Source: Saprospiraceae bacterium (GTDB lineage Bacteria; Bacteroidota; Bacteroidia; Chitinophagales; Saprospiraceae). From it: DNA of 57,106 nt. The position numbers and the translations under genes are program-made. Shown here in pieces: positions 16,445 through 25,430 of this stretch; positions within the stretch are counted from its first letter, which is position 1, and the number at the start of each line of letters is the position of its first letter. The stretch spans positions 1 to 57,106 of the forward strand of contig JAHDHH010000022.1 in NCBI GenBank assembly GCA_020631405.1, in the 5' to 3' direction. The notes beneath the pieces are model-generated. The model searched no databases. It worked only from the letters and a program-made list of their open reading frames with translations, and had not been told where the DNA came from.

Positions 16445-19400
16445 ATGATAAAAAAGTCTACATCAATACTGTTCTTTTCACTTGCGCTATTTGTTGCTTC
16501 AGCGTTTAGTCAAAGTAGTACCCAAGTTGAAAAGGCCAAGGCCTATATCACATCAATGAGCAGTGAGCTCAATGTGCAGCCAGAGGATGTCAAAACATTG
16601 ACACACGTGCATACAGCCACTCTAAACAATGGTGCTGGTTTTATCCACTATTTCAACCAGTCAATCGATGGTGTCTTTATTGATAATGCTATAGTCAACG
16701 TAGCAGAATTTGCTTCTGGAGAATACAAAGTCACCGGAAACAGGGCAATCAATGACGCTGCGTCAAAGGCTAGATCAGCTAGCTTTACACTTGCGCCAGA
16801 GCTAGCCCTCGAATATGCGGCTAAAAAACTCGGGGAAGCAGTCAAGGCAAATCAACTCTCACTTACGCAAGTTGATGAGAATACTTATAGTGCTGGAGCA
16901 TTGGACTTCGTGGACAATGCTGTTGTTATTAATAAAAAGTTGATCCTGTCTGGCAATGCTATCATCGCAGTTTGGGCAATGGAAATGGATGTCAAGGCGT
17001 CTCCTGACTACTTTAATATCTTCATAGATGCTAAGACTGGTGACCTTGTACACCTTCAAAACTATACAACTTACTGTAATCACGGTAAGCCGAGTAACCA
17101 TGGAAGTCACTCATGTAGTGGCCATAGTCACAGCAGTGATGACGAAGTAGCACCGGCTGCTGCAGCTGCTGGAGATGGCGCAACTTACAGGGTGTACGAT
17201 TGGCCAGGAGAGAGTCCGATCCATACTACGCATGAATTAGTTGTAGATCCTTCAGATCCAGTGGCATCTCCTTTTGGATGGCATGATACTGACGGAGCAG
17301 ATGGAGCAGAGTATACAATCACAAGAGGAAACAATGTCCATGCATACCAAGATAGAGCAGATGCAGGAACTAGTGCTTTTGATGAGCCAGACGGTGGGGA
17401 GGAGTTAGTCTTTGACTATGCTCACCAGCAAGATTCGGAGCCTGTATTCAGTGATGATGCAGCGGTAGTTAATCTATTCTACCAAGTCAATAAATTGCAC
17501 GACTTCACTCATTACTTTGGGTTCAATGAAGGCAATGGAAACTTCCAATCTAACAACTATAGTAATGGAGGAGCTTCTGGAGACTTTGTCAGAGCAGAGG
17601 CACAAGATGGATCAGGCACGAACAATGCAAATTTTGCTACTCCAGGTGATGGAGACAATGGTCGGATGCAAATGTATTTGTATAATGTTGGTGGTGATAG
17701 ACTACTCTCAGTTGAAGAGCCAGGTGCGATTGCTGGATTTATTGATGTAGGATTGAAAGGAGATGATGCTGGTTGGGCATTTGAATATGCTGACTCACCA
17801 GTAACAGCACCTGTTATAGTAGCTACAGATGGTAGTTTTTCAGGTGGTACGCAATGTTGTAACGCTATAGAAAATGCAAGTGAGGTATCTGGAAATATTG
17901 CCTTAATAGATAGAGGTGCATGCTTCTTTTCAGAAAAGGCAGCTAACGCAGAAGCAGCTGGTGCATCCGCATGTATTATTTGTAATGTTGTAGGTGTCAA
18001 TGGAGGAACAGGTGACGAATTATTAACCATGGCTGCTGCTGACGGGATTACAGTAAATATCCCAACAGTATTCATGGGAAAAAGTGATTGTGACTTGATT
18101 AGAGGTCAGATTGCAAGTGGAGAACAAGTAATAATAAAGATTGAAGAAAGAGAAACCACTGGCCCTAGTCAGTTGGATGCTTCGTTTGCAAATGGAATTA
18201 TAGCACATGAATTTGGGCATGGTGTTTCTACTAGGTTTACTGGAGGTCCTGGCAATTCAGGTTGTTTGTTCAACTTGGATACTGATGGAGATGGTGAGCC
18301 TGACTCTGGCGAACAGATGGGAGAAGGATGGAGTGATTGGTTGGCATTGGTTGCCACAGTAGAAGAAGGTGATGGACCAGAAGATGTCAGAGGCATAGGT
18401 GTCTACACTAATAATGAAGGTGTTGACGGCAGAGGGATTAGAACATTTCCATATTCTACAGATATGAATGTCAACCCGCTTACATACAATGGCGTAACCA
18501 CTGGATCAGTACCACACGGTGTTGGTACAGTTTGGTGTACTATGCTTTGGGATATGTACTGGGCATTTGTTGATCTTTATGGTTATGATGCTGATTATAA
18601 GAATACCGAGTCAGGTAACTACAGAGCTATTAAGCTTGTGATGGACGCAATGATGATCCAACCATGTAGACCAGGATTCGTAGATGGTAGAGATGCTATT
18701 ATGGCAGCTGATGATATGAATTATGCTGGAGTCCATAATTGTATGCTTTGGGAAGTCTTCGCAAGAAGAGGTCTCGGATATTTAGCTGATCAAGGAGATT
18801 CTATGGATCACCTAGATGGCTTCGAAAACTTTGACCCACTTCCGACATGTATCAAGACACTAAAAGTTGCTAAGACATCAACTAAGCTTGTAACACCAGG
18901 AGAGTCGATCGAGGTTGAAATCTATATGGCTAATCATACAGAAACACCTGCCATGAATGTAGTGGTAACTGATGAAATACCAGAAGGTTTGACTTATGGC
19001 TCATCGACAGCTTCTGTAGAGCCAACAGTAGTAGGCAATATGATTACATGGGAATTTGGCGAGAGAGCATCACTAGCGGAAGAATCATTTACAGTAACTT
19101 ATGTGACTGATCCGTCAATTAAGAGTGAAAGAATAATCTATGATCCAATAAATGATATCGACTACTACAATGACTTTACCGGAGAGGGTAGATGGGAAGT
19201 AGGATTTGATGAGGTAGAAGGCGTCAACCTTTGGAGTGCAGTAACTATAAATCCAAATAGTGGAAATAGGTCATGGTGGGTGGAGTCAGTAGCTACTGAG
19301 TCAGATCAATACCTTGACATGCACAATCTGGAAGTAACTGGTGCAGATAACCCAGTATTGAGATTTTGGCACTCGCATAATACTGAGTTCAGAGCAGATG

Positions 19401-20077
19401 GTGGATTCGTACTAGTGAGTCTTGATGGCGGTCAGACATTCCAATTTGTAGATGATAAATTCATTTTGAATGGATATAACTCTGAGCTTCAATACGGGAC
19501 TTTTGCTATTCCTTCATTACAAGCATTTAGTGGCGAGGAGAAAGAATACTATGATAGCTACCTTGACCTATCTGCATTTGCTGGAGAGACTATCACAGTA
19601 AGATTCAGATGGGGTAGTGACGACAATACAAGTCCTACAGCAGATCCTACTTATCTGCCAGGCTGGTATATTGATGATGTCGAGTTCCTTGATTTGAAGC
19701 TTTATGAGACTACTGCCTGTATATCTGCTGATAATGCTGGTGGAGTATGTAGTGTAGTCAATAAGACAATAGTAGATACTGGATTGCCATTGAGTTCTAC
19801 TTCTGATTTTGATGTATCAGGTACTGATATGCAAGTCTTCCCTAATCCTACATCAGGTCTACTGACGGTAGAACTAAGAGAGGCAGACAGAACAATAGAT
19901 TACGCAATCGGATTGTACAATATGCAGGGACAGCAAGTGAAGCAAGTATCTGTTGCTAAAGGTGATTCTTATGTCAGTAAGTCAATAGATGCAAGTGACC
20001 TTAGCGATGGGATGTACCTTCTTCAGGTATCAAGCAAGAATGGTATCTTAACTGAGAAGGTTGTATTGAGCAAATAA
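16445..20077 (+). CDS. T9SS-secreted M36 (fungalysin-type) zinc metallopeptidase
   Basis: A 1210-residue secreted protease. The signal peptide is residues 1-23 (MIKKSTSILFFSLALFVASA). An FTP-type inhibitory propeptide follows to about 200, then a His-rich junction. The M36 catalytic domain is about 240-790, with zinc site HEFGH (His588, Glu589, His592) and third-ligand motif GEGWSD near 626-631. A PA domain is inserted at about 466-560 (ALIDRGACFFSEKAANAEAAG). After the catalytic part come a DUF11-like beta domain (about 806-880), a MAM/jelly-roll-like domain (about 905-1090, PGWYIDDVEF end) and a T9SS sorting domain from 1131 (VFPNPTSG to EKVVLSK). It probably digests extracellular protein. 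The ATG at 16445 gives a clean signal peptide; an in-frame TTG at 16409 is not needed. Confidence 0.93.
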   Translation: MIKKSTSILFFSLALFVASAFSQSSTQVEKAKAYITSMSSELNVQPEDVKTLTHVHTATLNNGAGFIHYFNQSIDGVFIDNAIVNVAEFASGEYKVTGNRAINDAASKARSASFTLAPELALEYAAKKLGEAVKANQLSLTQVDENTYSAGALDFVDNAVVINKKLILSGNAIIAVWAMEMDVKASPDYFNIFIDAKTGDLVHLQNYTTYCNHGKPSNHGSHSCSGHSHSSDDEVAPAAAAAGDGATYRVYDWPGESPIHTTHELVVDPSDPVASPFGWHDTDGADGAEYTITRGNNVHAYQDRADAGTSAFDEPDGGEELVFDYAHQQDSEPVFSDDAAVVNLFYQVNKLHDFTHYFGFNEGNGNFQSNNYSNGGASGDFVRAEAQDGSGTNNANFATPGDGDNGRMQMYLYNVGGDRLLSVEEPGAIAGFIDVGLKGDDAGWAFEYADSPVTAPVIVATDGSFSGGTQCCNAIENASEVSGNIALIDRGACFFSEKAANAEAAGASACIICNVVGVNGGTGDELLTMAAADGITVNIPTVFMGKSDCDLIRGQIASGEQVIIKIEERETTGPSQLDASFANGIIAHEFGHGVSTRFTGGPGNSGCLFNLDTDGDGEPDSGEQMGEGWSDWLALVATVEEGDGPEDVRGIGVYTNNEGVDGRGIRTFPYSTDMNVNPLTYNGVTTGSVPHGVGTVWCTMLWDMYWAFVDLYGYDADYKNTESGNYRAIKLVMDAMMIQPCRPGFVDGRDAIMAADDMNYAGVHNCMLWEVFARRGLGYLADQGDSMDHLDGFENFDPLPTCIKTLKVAKTSTKLVTPGESIEVEIYMANHTETPAMNVVVTDEIPEGLTYGSSTASVEPTVVGNMITWEFGERASLAEESFTVTYVTDPSIKSERIIYDPINDIDYYNDFTGEGRWEVGFDEVEGVNLWSAVTINPNSGNRSWWVESVATESDQYLDMHNLEVTGADNPVLRFWHSHNTEFRADGGFVLVSLDGGQTFQFVDDKFILNGYNSELQYGTFAIPSLQAFSGEEKEYYDSYLDLSAFAGETITVRFRWGSDDNTSPTADPTYLPGWYIDDVEFLDLKLYETTACISADNAGGVCSVVNKTIVDTGLPLSSTSDFDVSGTDMQVFPNPTSGLLTVELREADRTIDYAIGLYNMQGQQVKQVSVAKGDSYVSKSIDASDLSDGMYLLQVSSKNGILTEKVVLSK

Positions 20078-20098
20078 TATAATTAGTTGAATAAATGT

Positions 20099-20134
20099 AA
20101 TAGGAGTTGTCATCAGACGACTCCTATTTTTTTT
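20099..20134 (+). terminator. Intrinsic terminator of the M36 peptidase gene
   Basis: A 13-bp stem (20099-20111 with 20116-20128, one G-U pair), four-base loop ATCA, then an eight-T run. Confidence 0.92.
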
Positions 20135-20247
20135 GCACCTATATGATCAGTTGAAGACATCCAAATAAGTTCTATTAGCCTGGATTTGAATATTATGGCA
20201 TCTTGGATGTTGCATTGAATGTGAAGCAGTATCAGGCAAGTTGATAT

Positions 20248-20282
20248 AAAAAAAGGGGTCGACTATCGACGACCCCTTTTTT
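20248..20282 (-). terminator. Bidirectional terminator, chiefly for the coiled-coil gene
   Basis: AAAAAAGGGGTCG (20249-20261) pairs with CGACCCCTTTTTT (20270-20282). The arms end in A and T tracts, so it can act in both directions. It lies 27 bases past the stop of the minus-strand gene ending at 20309. Confidence 0.9.
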
Positions 20283-20308
20283 AGTATTATTATTATTTGA
20301 CCTATGAC

Positions 20309-21712
20309 TTATTCTTCCTCACCCGCAGACTCTTCTACTTGGGGTGCAGTAGCCTCTACTTTTGGAGCTTCTGTATCTAGAACTACAACCTCTTCAGCCT
20401 TTGGCTCTTTTGAGGTGACTTCAGTACTTGCTTGAGGGATATCGGTCTCTACTACAGGCTCTTCAGTGCTTGTTTCTGCAGTAACAGGTGGAACCACTGC
20501 GGCTTTTTTTGGTGCTCTCTTCTTGCCTTCATTGACCTTTTCCGCTTGCTCTGCTAGTTTTGACTCATCACGTTCTTGAGCTGCCTTGCTCATTTCTTTT
20601 GCTATTTCCTCCTTACGTGCTTGCTTCGCTAATTCTACTTCAACTTGCTTAGCTCTTTTCTCCTCATTAAGCTTTTCTTTTTCGATCTTCTTCTCTAGTT
20701 GCTCCTTGGTCTTGAGCATGTCATCAAGCTTTTCCTGCTTCGAATTCATTCTCTCTTCGATCATCATAAGCTTAGCTTGACCGAGTTGCTGTTCGAGTTG
20801 CCCATTGGTTTCACTAATTCGACGTTTTTGGTATTCGAGGTCTCTCTTATCTTTATTGATTGAGGAGTCCATCTTCCCAATAGCATGCATTAGCCCATCG
20901 TACCTACGTTGGATTCTGCTTAGCGGGTTGTCTGTAGTATTTCCAGAATTTCCGCCATACTTTCTGTCCTTGACAGTTTTGAAGTAGGCATCGAGTCTAT
21001 TCCAAATTTTATTACCATGGTCTCTGGTAAACTTAGTGTCTTTAAACTTATTCTGAATAGTCTTGAGTTCTTCGAATATTGGCTTTAAGCCTAGTTCTTT
21101 GTCTAGTTTTTCTTGGATATTGTCTAGCATCGTAGTAAACTCAGCATAGCTCGACTTTGATTGTTCTTTGAATTCTTTTTGAAGGTCATCCTTCATTGCC
21201 TTCATCGTATCAAAGAGTGTATTGGTATGCTTTCTTAGGTTGTTAGCATGTTCTCTGAATAAATTCCTATCTCTGACTTGACCTTGTACCTTATTCCAAA
21301 AAGTCTTCATTTCAGCCCAGACGACATCGTCATATTGACTCAGGTTTTCTACTTTTTCTTTTAGCTCATCTACTTCTGTCTGATACATGTCGTATAACTT
21401 AGACGAAAGCACTACAAAATGCCATTCAGCCTTAGCTCTTGTGATGATGTCAGTTCTGTCAGTTCGGATATTCTCTGGTAGAAAATCTTCCGTAAGTGAG
21501 AGTGGCCTTTCTTCTACGACTGTAGATTCTGGTAAGGTTACTTCTTTACCTTCTCTCCAATCATTCATTAGCGACTTATACACTGCCTCTGTCGCAGAAG
21601 CTTCATCAATAGTGTAGAGCATCACTTTACTCTCTTTGTCTTTGAGTTCTAATCCTATGAGAATTTTTTCGTCCTTCTCATTCTGTCCCCAGATTACGAT
21701 CTTCTTTTTCAT
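20309..21712 (-). CDS. Unknown cytoplasmic coiled-coil protein
   Basis: A 467-residue protein with no signal peptide or membrane helix. I do not recognise the family. The N-terminal 60 residues look like a small beta-rich fold (KKKIVIWGQNEKDEKILIGL). Residues 95-260 are charged and helical with regular WAEMKTFWNKVQGQVRDR-like heptads. A strong Lys/Glu coiled coil covers about 275-390, and an Ala/Pro/Val/Glu-rich disordered acidic tail covers 395-467 (ending SAGEEE). This layout suggests a scaffold or structural protein, but no function should be assigned. It is monocistronic, with a terminator on its 3' side and a 0.4 kb upstream gap. Confidence 0.75.
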   Translation of the reverse strand: MKKKIVIWGQNEKDEKILIGLELKDKESKVMLYTIDEASATEAVYKSLMNDWREGKEVTLPESTVVEERPLSLTEDFLPENIRTDRTDIITRAKAEWHFVVLSSKLYDMYQTEVDELKEKVENLSQYDDVVWAEMKTFWNKVQGQVRDRNLFREHANNLRKHTNTLFDTMKAMKDDLQKEFKEQSKSSYAEFTTMLDNIQEKLDKELGLKPIFEELKTIQNKFKDTKFTRDHGNKIWNRLDAYFKTVKDRKYGGNSGNTTDNPLSRIQRRYDGLMHAIGKMDSSINKDKRDLEYQKRRISETNGQLEQQLGQAKLMMIEERMNSKQEKLDDMLKTKEQLEKKIEKEKLNEEKRAKQVEVELAKQARKEEIAKEMSKAAQERDESKLAEQAEKVNEGKKRAPKKAAVVPPVTAETSTEEPVVETDIPQASTEVTSKEPKAEEVVVLDTEAPKVEATAPQVEESAGEEE

Positions 21713-22044
21713 CGTTGCTTGTTTTTTGTAACTGTAGTTAAATGTCTTTGTTGCACATCAATACGAAGTGCAATTTCACTGTAAATAATGTATTCTGTAC
21801 GTATGTAAATATCTAAGTATCCTTAGACTAGGCTAAAAGTAATCATATTCAAAAAACGTACCTAATACTTGACGTTAAATGAAGCCTAAAGTCAACAACT
21901 TATGTGCTATCTGATTACCGGGATTGAGGCATCCTAAAAACCATAATAATTTTTAATCTATTCTGTCATACGTGATAATGGAAAGAATAGCATGCACAAT
22001 TTGGTATGGTTTAGTGATGGGCTGGAAAGTTCATTCTGATTAGG
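21713..22044. other. Intergenic stretch with no recognisable gene
   Basis: About 330 AT-rich bases upstream of the minus-strand coiled-coil gene. No coding frame, exact TAnnTTTG box or tRNA fold was seen. The promoter of the coiled-coil gene should lie in its left half. Confidence 0.4.
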
Positions 22045-22087
22045 CAAAAAAAAAGAGGGGCAATCATCATATAGAATTGCCCCTCTT
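22045..22087 (-). terminator. Intrinsic terminator of the ribosome hibernation gene
   Basis: On the minus strand AAGAGGGGCAAT and ATTGCCCCTCTT (22076-22087 and 22053-22064) form a perfect 12-bp stem followed by a long T run. Confidence 0.93.
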
Positions 22088-22109
22088 CTTGAGGGTTATG
22101 CTGTTTTAA

Positions 22110-22403
22110 TTATGCTCTTTTGTAGAGCTTTGTTTTATATTTTTCAGCTATTGTATAGAGTTTGTCAGCTGCGGCATCCAATGCATGATCATGGTCTCCT
22201 CCTCTAGCTTCAACAAATAGATTTTTACCTTTTATTCTAACATCTAATTTTACTTTTTTATACTTGTGTTGTTTACCTCTGCAGAATATTTGAATAGATT
22301 CTATGAATGCATAATTATCAAAATATTTCTTCAACTTCTCCCTAGCATATGTCTCAAAATAATTGTTTCCATCAACATAATCTTTATCTATCTTTAAATC
22401 CAT
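22110..22403 (-). CDS. hpf: Ribosome hibernation-promoting factor, short HPF/RaiA type
   Basis: A 97-residue protein of the HPF/RaiA (sigma-54 modulation) family that binds the small ribosomal subunit and inactivates ribosomes in slow growth. It shows the family beta-alpha-beta-beta-beta-alpha order: an N-terminal strand, helix YFETYAREKLKKYFDNY, strands IESIQIFCRGKQ, YKKVKLDVRIKG and NLFVEARGGD, and a basic C-terminal helix ALDAAADKLYTIAEKYKTKL. The length equals the short form, lacking the C-terminal dimerisation domain. It is a single-gene unit with a strong terminator at 22045-22087. Confidence 0.88.
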   Translation of the reverse strand: MDLKIDKDYVDGNNYFETYAREKLKKYFDNYAFIESIQIFCRGKQHKYKKVKLDVRIKGKNLFVEARGGDHDHALDAAADKLYTIAEKYKTKLYKRA

Positions 22404-22675
22404 GTACGTTTACTTTAAGTGTTAATAAAAATTTCAAAATAATCCTGGATATCACTTTTATATCCATTCGTCATCTCTAAGATATTAAGTTTATTTGTTG
22501 AAGTCAATTTATTTGGCAATAAAGATTATAAATAATAGGCCAGTAGCCAATTAAATTTCGATACTTGGCTTGTATTAGAAAGATAAGGGTTGGAGGAAGT
22601 TAATCAGTTTCGCAAATAGACTATCTTTAGTTGTGAGATATTTAAATTAACCTTAGCTAAACGCATTATTACACT

Positions 22676-23035
22676 ATGACAACTCAAGAAATCGCAAACA
22701 GACTTGTAGAGCTCTGCCGAAAAGGAGAGTATGGTACGGTATACCAAGAACTCTATTCACCACAGTGCATCAGCATTGAACCCAAAGGGGCTCAGGTCGA
22801 AGTATGCAATGGATTAGAGGAGATGGCAGCAAAAGGAAAGGCATGGAATGAGTCAATGGAAGAATTTCATGGCTCTGACATTGGAGATCCTATAGTAGCT
22901 GGTAACCATATCTGTATGACTATGATGATGGACGCCACGTTCAAGGGCATTGGAAGACAGCGGATGGACGAACTCTGCGTATATGAAGTACAAGATGGTA
23001 AGATTGTCAAAGAACAATTCTTCTACAATCTTTAG
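22676..23035 (+). CDS. SnoaL-like (NTF2-fold) protein
   Basis: A 119-residue protein with the cone-shaped NTF2/SnoaL pattern. An N-terminal helix (TTQEIANRLVELCRKGEY) is followed by YSPQCISIEPKG, a GLEEMAAKGKAWNE helix, and strands ending in ELCVYEVQDGKIVKEQFFYNL. Members include small enzymes and binding proteins of very different roles, so no reaction is assigned. No signal peptide. It stands alone, convergent with the symporter gene. Confidence 0.8.
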   Translation: MTTQEIANRLVELCRKGEYGTVYQELYSPQCISIEPKGAQVEVCNGLEEMAAKGKAWNESMEEFHGSDIGDPIVAGNHICMTMMMDATFKGIGRQRMDELCVYEVQDGKIVKEQFFYNL

Positions 23036-23107
23036 ATACGACTAAGGAAGTAATTGAATAATACAGCGGGTGGTATTGTACTCCAGTAACTAGGGATCAT
23101 TTGCCTA

Positions 23108-24604
23108 TTAAGTACTTGGTGGATACATTTTTGAGAAGATATAGCCTGCAATCATAGCAAGTAAGAAGGAAGGTGCTAGCACATCTAACTGGACGAAGTA
23201 TTCCCCAATTCCAGCTATGTTGGATACTACAAACTTGAATACAATCACAGAAACAAAACCTGTAATCATTGAGGCAATGGCCCCTTGCTCAGAATATCCT
23301 GTCCAAAACAGTGAGAGGATGATAACTGGACAAAAAGTGGCAGCTATTCCTGACCATCCGAAGATCATAATCCAAAACACCTGTCTGTCAGGATAGAGGT
23401 TGTATAGTAGGATAGCAATCCCTAGTGCTGCTATGGCCATTGACAGGGTGACAAGCCTAGAAAATCTAGTAAGGTCTGCGTCTTTGAGGTCAGGCCTGAA
23501 TAGCTTTTGGTAAAAATCCCGAGTTACAGCACTGGAGCCGAGGATGAGTAAGGAATCAATAGTTGACATGATAGCTGACAATACAATCGCTATGAATATA
23601 GCTACTAGAATCGTAGGTAAGAATGCATTGGTAACCATACTTAGGACATTCTCCCCGCCATTGCCTAAGATTGCTTCAGGGTCTTGGCCTGCATCTGTAA
23701 AGTAGATTCTTGCAAGTATGCCTATAGTCACTGCAGCTGCATCGGTTAATAAGGTAAACAATAAGGCCACCCACTTCCCTTTGTCTACTTCTGCTTCACT
23801 TTCTATTGACATGAATCTGACATAGACTTGTGGAGACCCTAAGAAACCCAAGCCAATCATAGAAAACCCAAGTAATGTAAAGAGGTTCATTAGCCAATCA
23901 TCACTTCTGCCCATGACTTGGGTGAGGGTAGGGTCAATTGCATTCAGACCGCTGATAATACCTGCACCCTGATCCATAGAAAACCACACAACTATCGGCA
24001 GTAGCACAAGACCAAAAAACATCAGAATGCCTTGGAACATATCAGACCAAACAGCAGCTACAAATCCTCCTACGAATATGTAAGCGAGCACTATGCAAAA
24101 CCCTATCATAGCACCAATCCGATAGTCTATTCCCAACATCGATTCAAAGGCAATACCCGTAACATCCATTTGAGAGGCAACATAGATAACTACGAAGACC
24201 ACCAATATGGATGCAGAGAGAATTCTAAGAGTATTGTTACTAGACTTGAAATGACTTTCGAGGTAGTCTGGAATTGTTATAGCGTTGTATTGGTCAGACC
24301 TCCTCTTGAAGCGCTTTGCCATATACTGCCATGAAATGAAGACTCCTAAGAGTTCTCCGAGGACAACCCAATAAGCAGATAGGCCAGCCATTGCTCCCAT
24401 GCCAGTCAATCCTATCAAAAGCCACCCAGACTCCCCTGTAGCTCTAGCAGAGAATGCTACTGCCCAAAACCCCATTTTCTTGCCACCAACGTAGTAGTCA
24501 CTCATGGTATTAATTCGCCTAGAGGCAAATATGCCAATGAGAAACAAAATGCCAACGTAAGTGGCTAATACTGCTATTTTAATAATAAAATCCTGGTCTT
24601 GCAT
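23108..24604 (-). CDS. Sodium/solute symporter, PutP-like (SSS family)
   Basis: A 498-residue inner-membrane transporter with about 13 hydrophobic helices. It has the sodium/proline symporter hallmarks: SARATGESGWLLIGLTGMGA in the second helix region, WSDMFQGILMFFGLV in helix 6, and SAIMSTIDSLLILGSSAVTRD with the Na+-site serines in helix 8. Proline or a related small solute is likely; the substrate is not proven by sequence. The ATG at 24604 is chosen, since an in-frame TTG at 24646 would add 14 polar residues. It is divergent from the cysteine dioxygenase gene. Confidence 0.87.
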   Translation of the reverse strand: MQDQDFIIKIAVLATYVGILFLIGIFASRRINTMSDYYVGGKKMGFWAVAFSARATGESGWLLIGLTGMGAMAGLSAYWVVLGELLGVFISWQYMAKRFKRRSDQYNAITIPDYLESHFKSSNNTLRILSASILVVFVVIYVASQMDVTGIAFESMLGIDYRIGAMIGFCIVLAYIFVGGFVAAVWSDMFQGILMFFGLVLLPIVVWFSMDQGAGIISGLNAIDPTLTQVMGRSDDWLMNLFTLLGFSMIGLGFLGSPQVYVRFMSIESEAEVDKGKWVALLFTLLTDAAAVTIGILARIYFTDAGQDPEAILGNGGENVLSMVTNAFLPTILVAIFIAIVLSAIMSTIDSLLILGSSAVTRDFYQKLFRPDLKDADLTRFSRLVTLSMAIAALGIAILLYNLYPDRQVFWIMIFGWSGIAATFCPVIILSLFWTGYSEQGAIASMITGFVSVIVFKFVVSNIAGIGEYFVQLDVLAPSFLLAMIAGYIFSKMYPPST

Positions 24605-24855
24605 GTCAGAGTAATTGTGAATTTGGCAATAGGTATACTGTCTCAAAAACTCAAAACTCTAAGTCATGGATTCTAAAGATGTGTGAATGTGGGCAAAAAC
24701 AAGACAGTAAGTAGTATAATCTATGGTAAATTGACAAAATAACTGTTAAATACACTAAGTATACAGATAAACTTGATAATTAGCCTTAATATATGGAATG
24801 TCTGAGTTCATAGGTGGTCTTTGAATTTGTGCAATTATGTATAAAGAGTACCGAG

Positions 24856-25410
24856 ATGAGTCTTATGAACACAGAACCCAATACCCAACCCTATATTACT
24901 TCTAGACTTGATGACTTTGTAGAGGCTCTCAATTCTCTAGAACAATCACATTATAATCAGTTGATCCGATCTATGGATGTGCCAAGTAGTGTCTTCAAAG
25001 CGTATACCTCTTGGTGTGACAAGTCTTACACCCGTAATTGTATAGCAGAAAACGAAAAGTATGAGCTCATCTTGCTCTGCTGGAAGGCAGGACAGATTAC
25101 TCCAATCCATGATCACGGAGGAGAGGAGTGTTGGGTGAGGGTCATCCAAGGAGAATTCAAAGAAACCATCTATACTGCTAGCGAAGCTGGCAAACTCCAT
25201 GAAGTAACCACCATAAGATCAAAGGCTGATGATGTCACCTATATGATTGACTTTATGGGATTTCATCGCATAGAGAACTTGTCAAGAGACAGGAGCATGA
25301 CCCTCCACTTGTATGCCAAACCTATACGAACTTGTAACGTCCTAGATGAGGATGCTGAAGTGTTTGTCTCTAAGGAGATGGCATACAGTACAGTTTATGA
25401 AGCAAGGTAA
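24856..25410 (+). CDS. Cysteine dioxygenase type I
   Basis: A 184-residue cupin that oxidises cysteine to cysteine sulfinate using iron and O2. Iron ligands are His85 and His87 (PIHDHGGEECW) and His137 (MGFHRIENL). Arg60 in YTRNC corresponds to the substrate-carboxylate Arg. Thr149-Leu-His151-Leu-Tyr153 (MTLHLYAKP) matches the mammalian Ser-His-Tyr triad. Cys92 sits seven residues after His85, where mammalian CDO has the Cys that cross-links to this Tyr. Many bacterial CDOs have Gly there instead. The ATG at 24856 is preferred; an ATG at 24865 and an in-frame GTG at 24814 are alternatives. It precedes a CSAD-like decarboxylase by 20 bases. Confidence 0.93.
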   Translation: MSLMNTEPNTQPYITSRLDDFVEALNSLEQSHYNQLIRSMDVPSSVFKAYTSWCDKSYTRNCIAENEKYELILLCWKAGQITPIHDHGGEECWVRVIQGEFKETIYTASEAGKLHEVTTIRSKADDVTYMIDFMGFHRIENLSRDRSMTLHLYAKPIRTCNVLDEDAEVFVSKEMAYSTVYEAR

Positions 25411-25430
25411 ACCCGAATTAAACAAATAAT

